DNA from: Actinoallomurus sp045806665
GTDB taxonomy: Bacteria > Actinomycetota > Actinomycetes > Streptosporangiales > Streptosporangiaceae
Length of the DNA stretch: 25,159 nt
Reading direction: 5' to 3'
Assembly: GCA_045806665.1 (NCBI GenBank)
Contig: JBJMIW010000299.1
Location: 1 to 25,159, forward strand
Positions 14,427-20,712 of the stretch are shown piece by piece. The notes under the pieces were generated by a model. It was given only the letters and a program-made list of their open reading frames with translations, was not told the DNA's origin and searched no databases. Position 1 is the stretch's first letter. Each line of letters starts with the position of its first letter. The position numbers were made by a program, and so were the translations under genes.

Positions 14427-15467
14427 TCAGGTGCATTTGACGCCGGACTGCTGCCAGTTCGTCGGGTCGACCATCTTCGTGGGGGCGAAGGCCTCCTGCG
14501 GCATGGCCTTGCCGTTGCGGAGGTAGTCGACCATCGTCTGGACGGCGAGCCCGCCGACGTCGTAGCCGTTGATGAACAGTGCGGCCCTCATCCCGGTCTG
14601 CTTGCCGGAGCCCCAGTCCTTGCAGGCGAGGTACGCGCCGAGGCCGACGCCGTCGATGTCGGCGGCCTTGTAGCCGGCGTTCTGGATGGCGTTGACGGCG
14701 CCGGACACGTTCTCGTCGTTGCAGCCCCAGACCACCCAGTGCTTGACCGAGTGGTTTCCGGACACGGCCGCGGCCGTCTTCGACTGGGCGTCGGGCGGGG
14801 TGTTGTCGGTGCCGACCTTGATGACGCGGACCTTGGTCCCGGCGGCCTGCTCGAACGCGGACTGCGCGGCGACGACCCGGTCGGTGCAGACGGTCACGTC
14901 CTGTTTCCAGGCGGCGATGACCGCGGTATCGGCGGCCTTCCAGCCCGCCTTCTTGAACTCCTCGCCGGCGCGCTGCCCGACCTGGGTGCCCATCTGGGTG
15001 CCGGAGAAGCCGACGCGGGGCGCGAGCTGGTCCTTGGGGCACTTCGACGGGTCGGTGCCGTTCTTACAGATCTGGTCGTCGCTGGACAACAGGGCCACCT
15101 TGGCGGCGGCAGCCGTCTGCACGATCTGCGGGCCGACGGCCGGGTCCGGCGGCACGATGATCACGCCGGTGGCCTTCTGGGCGATCGCCGCCTGGGTCTC
15201 CGAGACGGCCTTGTTGGTGTCATTGCCGAGGTTGACGACCTTGACGTCGACGTTCCCGAGCTGCTTGGCCTTGGCCTGAGCGCCCTGGGCCTCGTCGATG
15301 AAGTACTGCTGGTCCCCCTGCTTCTGCAGGTAGGCGATCGAGATCTTTCCGGAGACCTTCGTGCTCGCGTTGGGGGAGGTGCTCTCCTTGCCTGACGAAC
15401 AGGCGGTAAGGCCGAGGGCGACGGCGATCGCGATGGAGGCGCCGCCGAGTCTGCGTGTCCGCGCCAT
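14427..15467 (-). CDS. Sugar-binding lipoprotein of an ABC importer, AraF-like
   Basis: A 346-residue extracellular lipoprotein: basic start (MARTRRLGG), hydrophobic stretch and lipobox LTAC at residues 20-23. The rest is a periplasmic-binding-protein type 1 fold (Peripla_BP_4). Blocks such as VIIVPPDPAVGPQIVQ, VKHWVVWGCNDENVSGAVNAIQNAGYKAADIDGVGLG resemble L-arabinose/galactose-binding AraF in order and spacing. Besides the lipid Cys there are six cysteines (in DQICKNGTDPSKCPKD, TVCTDR, WGCND, LACKD and VKCT), enough for three disulfides, unusual for this family. ATG 15467 is preceded by GGAAGGAAAG. It is the first gene of the minus-strand sugar operon and is divergent from deoR, sharing the operator at 15557-15606. 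Confidence 0.93.
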   Translation of the reverse strand: MARTRRLGGASIAIAVALGLTACSSGKESTSPNASTKVSGKISIAYLQKQGDQQYFIDEAQGAQAKAKQLGNVDVKVVNLGNDTNKAVSETQAAIAQKATGVIIVPPDPAVGPQIVQTAAAAKVALLSSDDQICKNGTDPSKCPKDQLAPRVGFSGTQMGTQVGQRAGEEFKKAGWKAADTAVIAAWKQDVTVCTDRVVAAQSAFEQAAGTKVRVIKVGTDNTPPDAQSKTAAAVSGNHSVKHWVVWGCNDENVSGAVNAIQNAGYKAADIDGVGLGAYLACKDWGSGKQTGMRAALFINGYDVGGLAVQTMVDYLRNGKAMPQEAFAPTKMVDPTNWQQSGVKCT

Positions 15468-15556
15468 GCTCTGCTTTCCTTCCGGTGCTTAGAATCCGGC
15501 TCTGCCCCCGAGATTTCCGTTCAGTTACCACGTGATTGCCGCCATTCGTACCAGTC

Positions 15557-15606
15557 CCAACACGAACCAACAAGACTCGATTCGATAACGTGTTGAGTGA
15601 TGTTGA
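15557..15606. promoter_or_regulatory. Dyad operator, probable DeoR-family binding site
   Basis: Four related hexamers are arranged symmetrically: CCAACA at 15557-15562 and 15567-15572, and TGTTGA at 15591-15596 and 15601-15606. Copies on each side are 10 bp apart (one helical turn), the dyad centre is 15581.5, and a TCGATTCGA palindrome (15577-15585) sits at the centre. Between the divergent binding-protein gene and deoR, this is the obvious place for DeoR to control both units. Confidence 0.72.
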
Positions 15607-15631
15607 CATCTGTCGCTTCGGGGGGGACGCT
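15603..15631 (+). promoter_or_regulatory. Possible promoter for deoR-galT
   Basis: TTGACA (15603-15608) is a perfect -35 and overlaps the last operator hexamer. After 17 bases the -10 position holds GACGCT, a weak match. Repressor bound to the operator would block it. Confidence 0.4.
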
Positions 15632-15664
15632 GCCCTCGGTGCCCTGACGCGTGAAGGGGGGACG

Positions 15665-16468
15665 ATGCTCGCCCAGCAGCGGCAGCAGGCGATCCTTGAG
15701 CTGGTCCAGCAGCGCGGCGGCGTGCGCGTCGCCGACCTCGTCCGCGAGTTCGGCGTCTCGGACATGACGATCCGCCGCGACCTCGAGGTGCTGTCCGAGC
15801 GCGGGCTCGTGACCAAGGTGCACGGCGGCGCGACCACGGTCGGCACCGCCTCCACCGAGGAACCCGGATTCGCGGCCAAGTCGGTGCGCCAGCGGCAGGA
15901 GAAGGAGGCCATCGCCCGGCGCGCCGCCCAGCTCGTACGCCCCGGCACGGCGGTCGCCGTGTCCGCCGGCACCACCACGTGGACCCTCGCCCACCACCTG
16001 ACGGACGTGCCCGACCTCACGGTGGTCACCAACTCGGTGCGCATCGCCGACGTCTTCTACCGGGCCGCCCGCGCGGACCAGACGATCGTGCTCACCGGCG
16101 GCATCCGCACCCCGTCGGACGCGCTCGTCGGCCCGGTCGCGCTGAGCGCGATCCGATCCCTCAACGTGGACCTGCTGCTGCTGGGCGTGCACGGCATGAG
16201 CACCCGCGCCGGGTTCACGACGCCGAACCTCATGGAGGCCGAGACCGACCGGGCGATGGTGGCCGCGGCCCGCCGTCTCGCGGTCCTCGCCGACCACACC
16301 AAGTGGGGCACCGTCGGCCTGTCCACGATCGCGAGACTGGCCGACGCCGACGTGCTCATCACCGACGCCGGCATCGGCGACGACGCCCGCAAGGGCCTGT
16401 CCGAGACGGTCGGTGAGCTGGTCGTCGTCGAGGCCGGCACCGTACGGGCCGGAGAGGACGCCGGATGA
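15665..16468 (+). CDS. DeoR/GlpR-family sugar regulator
   Basis: A 267-residue repressor of normal family length. The N-terminal helix-turn-helix (residues 1-57) contains the DeoR signature: RQQAILELVQQRGGVRVADLVREFGVSDMTIRRDLEVLSERGLVTKVHGGA. The C-terminal DeoRC sugar-phosphate sensor domain (from about 75) has SAGTTTWTLAHHL, VVTNSVRIADVF, LTGGIRTPSDALVGP and ADHTKWG. The effector is probably a phosphorylated sugar from galactose metabolism (inference). ATG 15665 follows GAAGGGGGG; the frame is open back to 15536 but that part is the operator region. Its stop overlaps the galT start (ATGA), so the two are coupled, and it faces the transport operon divergently. Confidence 0.94.
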   Translation: MLAQQRQQAILELVQQRGGVRVADLVREFGVSDMTIRRDLEVLSERGLVTKVHGGATTVGTASTEEPGFAAKSVRQRQEKEAIARRAAQLVRPGTAVAVSAGTTTWTLAHHLTDVPDLTVVTNSVRIADVFYRAARADQTIVLTGGIRTPSDALVGPVALSAIRSLNVDLLLLGVHGMSTRAGFTTPNLMEAETDRAMVAAARRLAVLADHTKWGTVGLSTIARLADADVLITDAGIGDDARKGLSETVGELVVVEAGTVRAGEDAG

Positions 16469-17523
16469 AGCGCACCTCGACCCGTCTCGGCGACGGCCGC
16501 GAGCTGATCTACTTCGACCGGCGCGACGACGCGGACCGGTCGGCGATCGACACGCGTACGCTGCCGCCTCCGCCGCGCGCGTCGGAGCTGCGCCGCGACC
16601 GGCTGGTCGGCGAGTGGGTGACGATCGCCGGGCACCGGCAGGACCGCACGCACCTGCCGTCGAGCGACCAGTGCCCGCTTTGTCCCTCCGTCCCGGGGCG
16701 GCCCACCGAGATCCCGGCGGCCGACTACGACGTCGTCGTCTTCGAGAACCGCTTCCCCTCGTACGCCGGCCGCCCGCCGGAGACGCCGGGCCTGGGGGCG
16801 GCCGGGCTGGGCCGCTGCGAGGTCGTCTGCTTCTCCTCCGACCATGACGCATCGTTCGCCGCGCTCGGCCGCGACCAGGTCCGTATGGTGATGGAGGCAT
16901 GGGCCGACCGGACGGCGGAGCTGTCCGCGCTGCCGGGGGTCGAGCAGGTGTTCTGTTTCGAGAACCGCGGGGCCGAGATCGGCGCGACGCTCACCCACCC
17001 GCACGGCCAGATCTACGGCTACCCCTTTGTGACGCCCCGCACCGAGCGGATGCTCGCGTCCGCTCGCGAACACCGGGAGCGTACGGGCGGCGACCTGTTC
17101 GCGGAGGTCCTGGCCGACGAGCGGGCTGCCGGCGTACGGGTGGTCGCGGCCAACGACCTGTGGACCGCCTTCGTCCCCGAGGCCGCTCGCTGGCCGTTCG
17201 AGATCCATCTGTTCCCGCACCGGAAGGCGCCGGACCTCACCGCGCTGACCGCGGCCGAGCGTGACGCCTTCGGCCCGTTGTACGTCGACGTGCTCAAGCG
17301 GCTCGACGGGGTGTTCGGCGTGCCGATGCCGTACGTCTCCGCCTGGCACCAGGCCCCCGTCTTCCGCGACCGGGACCTGGCCTACCTGCACCTTCAGCTC
17401 TTCAGCATGAGGCGGGCCGCCAGCAAGCTGAAGTACCTCGCCGGCTCCGAGGCGGCCATGGGCGCGTTCATCAACGACATCCGCCCTGAGGACGCCGCGC
17501 GTCGCCTCCGCGACGCCGAGTGA
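16465..17523 (+). CDS. galT: Galactose-1-phosphate uridylyltransferase GalT
   Basis: A cytosolic Leloir enzyme exchanging UDP between glucose and galactose 1-phosphates. The 352-residue protein shows the HIT-superfamily GalT layout: LVGEWVTIAGHR near residue 50, CPLC (Cys70/Cys73, metal site), FENRFPSY (93-100), CFENRGAEIGATLTHPHGQIYGYPF with nucleophilic His180, and FEIHLFPHR followed by a C-terminal half ending with QLFSMRRAASKLKYLAGSE. Start ATG 16465 overlaps the deoR stop by four bases. No galactokinase or epimerase gene is present in the window, so those steps must be supplied from elsewhere. The gene is followed by a 180-base stretch and then a strong palindrome at 17705. Confidence 0.96.
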   Translation: MKRTSTRLGDGRELIYFDRRDDADRSAIDTRTLPPPPRASELRRDRLVGEWVTIAGHRQDRTHLPSSDQCPLCPSVPGRPTEIPAADYDVVVFENRFPSYAGRPPETPGLGAAGLGRCEVVCFSSDHDASFAALGRDQVRMVMEAWADRTAELSALPGVEQVFCFENRGAEIGATLTHPHGQIYGYPFVTPRTERMLASAREHRERTGGDLFAEVLADERAAGVRVVAANDLWTAFVPEAARWPFEIHLFPHRKAPDLTALTAAERDAFGPLYVDVLKRLDGVFGVPMPYVSAWHQAPVFRDRDLAYLHLQLFSMRRAASKLKYLAGSEAAMGAFINDIRPEDAARRLRDAE

Positions 17524-17596
17524 CGACCGGCATCGATCCCGTATCGGTCAGCAGGAAACCCTTTCCCAAGGTCTTGACAGTGACCTGCGGTGGTCG

Positions 17597-17753
17597 GATG
17601 TCTCGGCCTCCCCGCTGCCTGACGGAGGGATTCGGCCGCCGGCCGGGCGAGACGATCGTGTTCAGGATGATGCGCCCGCTGGGCGAGGCATCGCGTTCCT
17701 GGCTGTCTACTGAGCCGAGACGATGTCTCGGCTCAGTAGACGCCTGTGGGAGG
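17597..17753 (+). repeat. Imperfect 32-bp direct repeat
   Basis: Copy A is 17597-17628 and copy B 17722-17753. Both share GATGTCTCGGC, then nine differing bases, then GCCTG, two differing bases and GGAGG, with identical spacing. In copy B the variable part is replaced by the right arm of the palindrome at 17705-17741. Confidence 0.6.
17705..17741. terminator. Perfect 17-bp palindrome with 3-base loop
   Basis: GTCTACTGAGCCGAGAC (17705-17721), loop GAT, and its exact complement (17725-17741). It lies between galT and the end of the decayed minus-strand genes, so it may serve as a bidirectional terminator, although no T run flanks it. A palindromic repetitive element is the alternative. Confidence 0.5.
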
Positions 17754-17820
17754 CAGGGGCCACCCAGGGGCGTGTGATCTGGGGTGGTTTCCGCGCCGAC
17801 CCCGGTCCGATCGGCTTCGG

Positions 17821-18263
17821 TCATAGATGTCCGCTCGATCCTGATGTACGGCTGAACCGCAGCCGGGCCCACACCACGCGGCTGCCGTCTCGGTGCCGGT
17901 AGGTGCCGTACTGGTCGGCCAGGGCACCAATGCCGTACAGGCCGAGCCCGCTCTCGGGGAGGTCGGCCCCGTCGGCGAGGGCGGCTCCGACCGGATCCCG
18001 CTGCGGGAGCCGGGATTCCTTGAGACCGCCGGCGTCGATGACGTGAATCTCGCCGAACGTGGTCCAGCGGTACAGCGCTACGGTGAACGTCCCGTCGGGG
18101 CGGCGAACAACTGGCTCACGAACGTACGCGCCGCGCCCACCTGGCCGGGCGTTCCGGGGAAGCGGCGCTCCCACCGCAGCATGCCCGGTCGCTTGGCGGC
18201 CCTTCGGCCGCCGCACGGCCGCCATTTCTCCTCCCGACCGGTCGAGGATTCCGCGAAGGCCAT
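17821..18263 (-). pseudogene. Broken anti-sigma-type ATP-binding protein (HATPase_c_2)
   Basis: Two parts of one gene are in different frames. From ATG 18263 (AAGGAAGG upstream) the frame reads MAFAESS and then RWERRFPGTPGQVGAARTFVSQLFA, the usual N-terminus of RsbW/SpoIIAB-like actinomycete ATPases, and stops soon after. The next frame continues with DGTFTVALYRW, VIDAGG (G1 box), ESGLGLYGIGALADQYG (G2 box) and VVWARL to a stop at 17821. The 25-30 residues expected between SQLFA and DGTFTV, including the Mg-binding Asn (N box), are missing. A deletion plus frameshift at about 18095-18125 explains this. The protein cannot bind ATP normally. The start overlaps the stop of the upstream ORF (TGATG). 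Confidence 0.75.
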
Positions 18264-18265
18264 CA

Positions 18266-18442
18266 GAGGTCGTTCCTTCCTTTGTCGGGGCATTCGCTTT
18301 CCGCCACCAGCTCTAGGCTTTTCCTGGCGGCTTCTGGGTACCGCCGGACGAGACGGTCGAGAAGGGTGAGATCGACCGCCACTGACGCTCCCCCGGAGCC
18401 GAGCGAGGTCAGGACCTCGCGGAGATGATCGACGGAGCGCAT
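18266..18442 (-). CDS. Small helical protein, unknown function
   Basis: A 59-residue frame from ATG 18442 (MRSVDHLREVLTSLGSGG through VDLTLLDRLVRRYPEAARKSLELVAESE) with mostly G/C third positions and an amphipathic, helical look. Its TGA overlaps the ATG of the broken ATPase gene, the sort of coupling seen in real operons. The ribosome site is weak (GGACGG). The frame is open upstream to 18952, but that part is Arg/Ser-rich shadow of the opposite strand. I do not recognise it. Neighbourhood suggests a link with the ATPase; it may be decaying with it. Confidence 0.45.
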
Positions 18443-18473
18443 CAGCCCGTCCGGCGACGACGAGGTGATCAGC

Positions 18474-18746
18474 GTGAGGCCTCTGCCACTCAGCCATGCA
18501 CCGAGCCCGTACGAGGCCGCCGCCCGGCCGCGCTTCGGTGCGGGGATCTGCCGTACGGTCGGGCGCCTCGGGATCGCGGCGCTCGCGGCCGGGTGCACGT
18601 CCCAGGGCGGCGAACCGCGGACGTCCCCGACCGCTTCGCCGGCGGTGCCGCCTCCCGGCAGCGACAGCCTCGACGTCAGCGTCCTCGGCGAACGGCGCAC
18701 CCGGCATGTCGTGCTCCCCATCCATCGCCGGGACTGCGGTCGATAG
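18474..18746 (+). CDS. Possible small lipoprotein
   Basis: A 90-residue frame from GTG 18474, with GAGG eight bases upstream. Residues 28-41 (RTVGRLGIAALAAGC) look like the end of a lipoprotein signal peptide with lipobox LAAGC (Cys41), followed by a Ser/Thr/Pro-rich linker and SDSLDVSVLG. Almost every third position is G or C. The N-terminal region before the hydrophobic stretch is long, and the mature part is only 50 residues ending in a basic tail, so this may be a truncated gene. It is divergent from the helical ORF, 31 bases away. Confidence 0.4.
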   Translation: MRPLPLSHAPSPYEAAARPRFGAGICRTVGRLGIAALAAGCTSQGGEPRTSPTASPAVPPPGSDSLDVSVLGERRTRHVVLPIHRRDCGR

Positions 18747-18896
18747 AAGAGACGGCCGTGACTTCGTCCCTGGCCGCCTCGCCGATCCCCGGTTCCCACC
18801 GTTTCCGCGTCCCCGCGTACGCGAGGAAAGATCGTCCTGACCGTGTCATAGGTTCGGAAACGGGCACCACCCTCCGGGTAGTACCTGGGTGCGGGG

Positions 18897-18925
18897 TTGT
18901 GATCAGTTGAAGTTTCAACTAAACT
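18897..18925 (+). promoter_or_regulatory. Promoter of the YceI gene
   Basis: TTGTGA (18897-18902) and TAAACT (18920-18925) are separated by exactly 17 bases. The start of transcription would be near 18932, 35 bases before the ATG. Operator box 1 fills the spacer. Confidence 0.6.
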
Positions 18926-18952
18926 CGCCATCGCAAGTCGTTGAACTTTCAA
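18905..18952. promoter_or_regulatory. Twin TTGAA-N2-TTCAA operators, probably MarR-type
   Basis: Box 1, AGTTGAAGTTTCAACT (18905-18920), has 7-bp arms and lies between -35 and -10. Box 2, TTGAACTTTCAA (18941-18952), lies just after the predicted transcript start. Centres are 34 bp apart. The form TTGAA-N2-TTCAA is typical of MarR-family sites; no MarR gene is in the window. Confidence 0.65.
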
Positions 18953-18966
18953 GCACAGGAGCGATC

Positions 18967-19515
18967 ATGAGCGTTACCGCCGCCGAGCTGGGCCTGACCG
19001 CTGGCACCTGGAACATCGACCCCGCCCACTCCGAGGTCACCTTCAGCATCCGTCACCTCATGTCCAAGGTGCGGGGCTCCTTCACCGAGTTCTCCGGCTC
19101 CGTCGAGATCGCCGAGGACATCCTGGCCTCCACGGTCATCGCCGAGATCCAGCTCAACTCGATCGACACCCGCAACGCCGACCGCGACGCCCACATCCGG
19201 TCCAAGGACATCCTCGCCGTCGAGGACCACCCGACCATGAAGTTCGAGACCAAGGGCGTCCGCATCGAGGGCGACAAGAACCTGGTCGACGGCGAGCTCA
19301 CGATCAAGGGCATCTCCCGCCCGATCACGCTGGACGTCGAGTTCAACGGCATCGGCGAGGACCCGTGGGGCGGCACGCGCGCCGGCTTCACCGCCACCGG
19401 CTCCCTCTCCCGCAAGGACTACGGCATCGAGTTCAACGTGCCGCTGTCCGGTGACAAGGCGCTGCTGGGCGACAAGGTCGACATCCAGCTCGAGGTCCAG
19501 GCCGTCCGCGTCTGA
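18967..19515 (+). CDS. YceI family protein
   Basis: A 182-residue lipocalin-like beta-barrel protein of the YceI family, which bind polyisoprenoids or similar lipids. Signature blocks are AGTWNIDPAHSEVTFSIRHLMSKVRGSFTEFSG, IDTRNADRDAHIRSKDILAVEDHPTMKFETK and DGELTIKGISRPITLDVEFNG. There is no signal peptide, so it is cytoplasmic, as for most actinobacterial members. ATG 18967 is preceded by CAGGAG; an upstream frame to 18889 crosses the operators and is not coding. It appears to be a single-gene unit with its own promoter, two operators and a terminator. Such genes are often controlled by an organic-oxidant-responsive MarR regulator (general knowledge, not shown here). Confidence 0.95.
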   Translation: MSVTAAELGLTAGTWNIDPAHSEVTFSIRHLMSKVRGSFTEFSGSVEIAEDILASTVIAEIQLNSIDTRNADRDAHIRSKDILAVEDHPTMKFETKGVRIEGDKNLVDGELTIKGISRPITLDVEFNGIGEDPWGGTRAGFTATGSLSRKDYGIEFNVPLSGDKALLGDKVDIQLEVQAVRV

Positions 19516-19555
19516 GACCGGTCACGTCACGGTCGCCACGACGCACCTCTGCACG

Positions 19556-19584
19556 GAGCACTCGCGGGAACACCGCGGGTGCTC
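19556..19584 (+). terminator. Terminator after the YceI gene
   Basis: GAGCACTCGCGG (19556-19567) pairs with CCGCGGGTGCTC (19573-19584) over 12 bp with one T-G wobble and a GAACA loop, 40 bases after the stop codon. Confidence 0.8.
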
Positions 19585-19592
19585 TCTGCCAT

Positions 19593-19617
19593 GTTGAGGG
19601 TGCCCGCAATCGGGTAT
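19593..19617 (+). promoter_or_regulatory. Sigma-B/SigF-like promoter before the sigma factor gene
   Basis: GTTG (19593-19596), 15 bases, GGGTAT (19612-19617). This fits the actinobacterial stress-sigma consensus GNNT-N14-16-GGGTA(C/T). It lies 66 bases before the ATG of the sigma gene. Confidence 0.5.
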
Positions 19618-19682
19618 CGCGGAACAGCAGAGGGCAGATCCGCGTTGATCCGTTTGGGATTCGATGTGAGAGCGAGGTGGCC

Positions 19683-20639
19683 ATGGCGGCGACCACGAAC
19701 GACAGCAGGCGCGTCAGGCGGCCGGGACGGGCGGCCGACGGCGATCTGCTCGGGGCCTATCTGGACGAGATCGCCGCCACGCCGCTGTTGAGCGCCGAAG
19801 AGGAGATCGAGCTGGCCCTGGCCATGGAGGCCGGGCTGCTCGCCCACAACCATCTCGACGAGGGCACGCTGCCGGAACGGGCGACCCGCGAGGAGTTGGA
19901 AGAGGTCGCGGCCCGGGGTGACGCCGCCAAGGACCGCTTCATCCTGGCCAATCTCCGCCTCGTCGTCAGTGTCGCCCGGCGGTATCCCACGGACGGCCTT
20001 AGCCTGCTGGACCTGATCCAGGAGGGCACGATCGGCCTGATCCGGGCCGTCGAGGGCTTCGATCCCCGACGAGGTTTCAAGTTCTCCACCTATGCGACAT
20101 GGTGGATCCGGCAGGCCATCGGCCGGGCACTGGCCAACTCGTCCCGGTCCGTACGGCTGCCGGGCGCCGTGCACACCGACGTCAACCGCCTGCGCAAGGC
20201 TCGCCGTGAGCTCGTCCTGCTGACCGGCTCGGAGCCGACCAACGAGGAGCTGGCCGCCGAGCTGGACCTGCCGGTGGAGCGCATCGGTGAACTGGACCGC
20301 TGGGACCGTACGCCCGCCAGCCTGGACGCGGTGGTCGGCGAGGACGAGGAGACCTCACTCGGCGACCTCCTCGCGGACGAGACCACGCCGTCGCCCGAGG
20401 ACGAGGCGTTGGCGAGCGCCCAACTGGAGATCATCGACGACATGCTGGAGCGCCTGGAGCCGCGGGAGGCCGTGGTGCTACGGGCGCGGTTCGGCCTGGA
20501 GGACGGCACCGAGCACAGCCGCCGGGAGATCGCCAGCCGCCTCGGCGTGTCCGCGGAGCGGGTCCGGCAGATGGAGCTGGCCGCCCTGCGCCGCATGCGC
20601 GAGATGGCCCAGCGCATGGACGCCCCCTTGGCCGCCTGA
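19683..20639 (+). CDS. RNA polymerase sigma factor, sigma-70 group 2 (HrdB-like)
   Basis: A 318-residue alternative principal-like sigma factor. Region 1.2 is at 21-51 (DLLGAYLDEIAATPLLSAEEEIELA), region 2 at 85-155 (RFILANLRLVVSVARRYP, LLDLIQEGTIGLIRAVEGFDPRRGFKFSTYATWWIRQAI), region 3 at about 160-235 and region 4 at about 255-310 (VVLRARFGLEDG, TRREIA-like REIASRLGVSAERVRQMELAALRRMR). The long acidic region 1.1 of the housekeeping factor is absent, so this is group 2. The -10-reading residues in WWIRQAI are intact, predicting recognition of HrdB-like promoters. ATG 19683 has GAGGTGG upstream; a GTG at 19677 is also possible. A sigma-B-like promoter is seen before it and a hairpin terminator follows. 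Confidence 0.94.
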   Translation: MAATTNDSRRVRRPGRAADGDLLGAYLDEIAATPLLSAEEEIELALAMEAGLLAHNHLDEGTLPERATREELEEVAARGDAAKDRFILANLRLVVSVARRYPTDGLSLLDLIQEGTIGLIRAVEGFDPRRGFKFSTYATWWIRQAIGRALANSSRSVRLPGAVHTDVNRLRKARRELVLLTGSEPTNEELAAELDLPVERIGELDRWDRTPASLDAVVGEDEETSLGDLLADETTPSPEDEALASAQLEIIDDMLERLEPREAVVLRARFGLEDGTEHSRREIASRLGVSAERVRQMELAALRRMREMAQRMDAPLAA

Positions 20640-20673
20640 CGCGGTCACCTCGACGAGAAGACTACGCAGGAAA

Positions 20674-20712
20674 CGCCGGGGGGAGCGGGAGACGAGTCGC
20701 TCCCCCCGGGCG
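20674..20712 (+). terminator. Terminator after the sigma factor gene
   Basis: CGCCGGGGGGAGCG (20674-20687) pairs with CGCTCCCCCCGGGCG (20698-20712) over 14 bp with a single bulge and a 10-base loop. Confidence 0.8.

Noticed and set aside
12941..14440. Plus-strand open frame of 499 codons
   Set aside because: It is the antisense shadow of the alpha-galactosidase gene, whose catalytic motifs are all recognisable on the minus strand.
17471..17824. Minus-strand frame starting at ATG 17824, coupled to the broken ATPase gene
   Set aside because: The ATGA overlap is suggestive, but most of the frame crosses the palindrome and the 3' end of galT antisense; at best a short remnant, so not listed as a gene.
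18905..18952. SOS (LexA) box
   Set aside because: The symmetry is TTGAA-N2-TTCAA, not the CGAAC-N4-GTTCG form of actinobacterial LexA sites.
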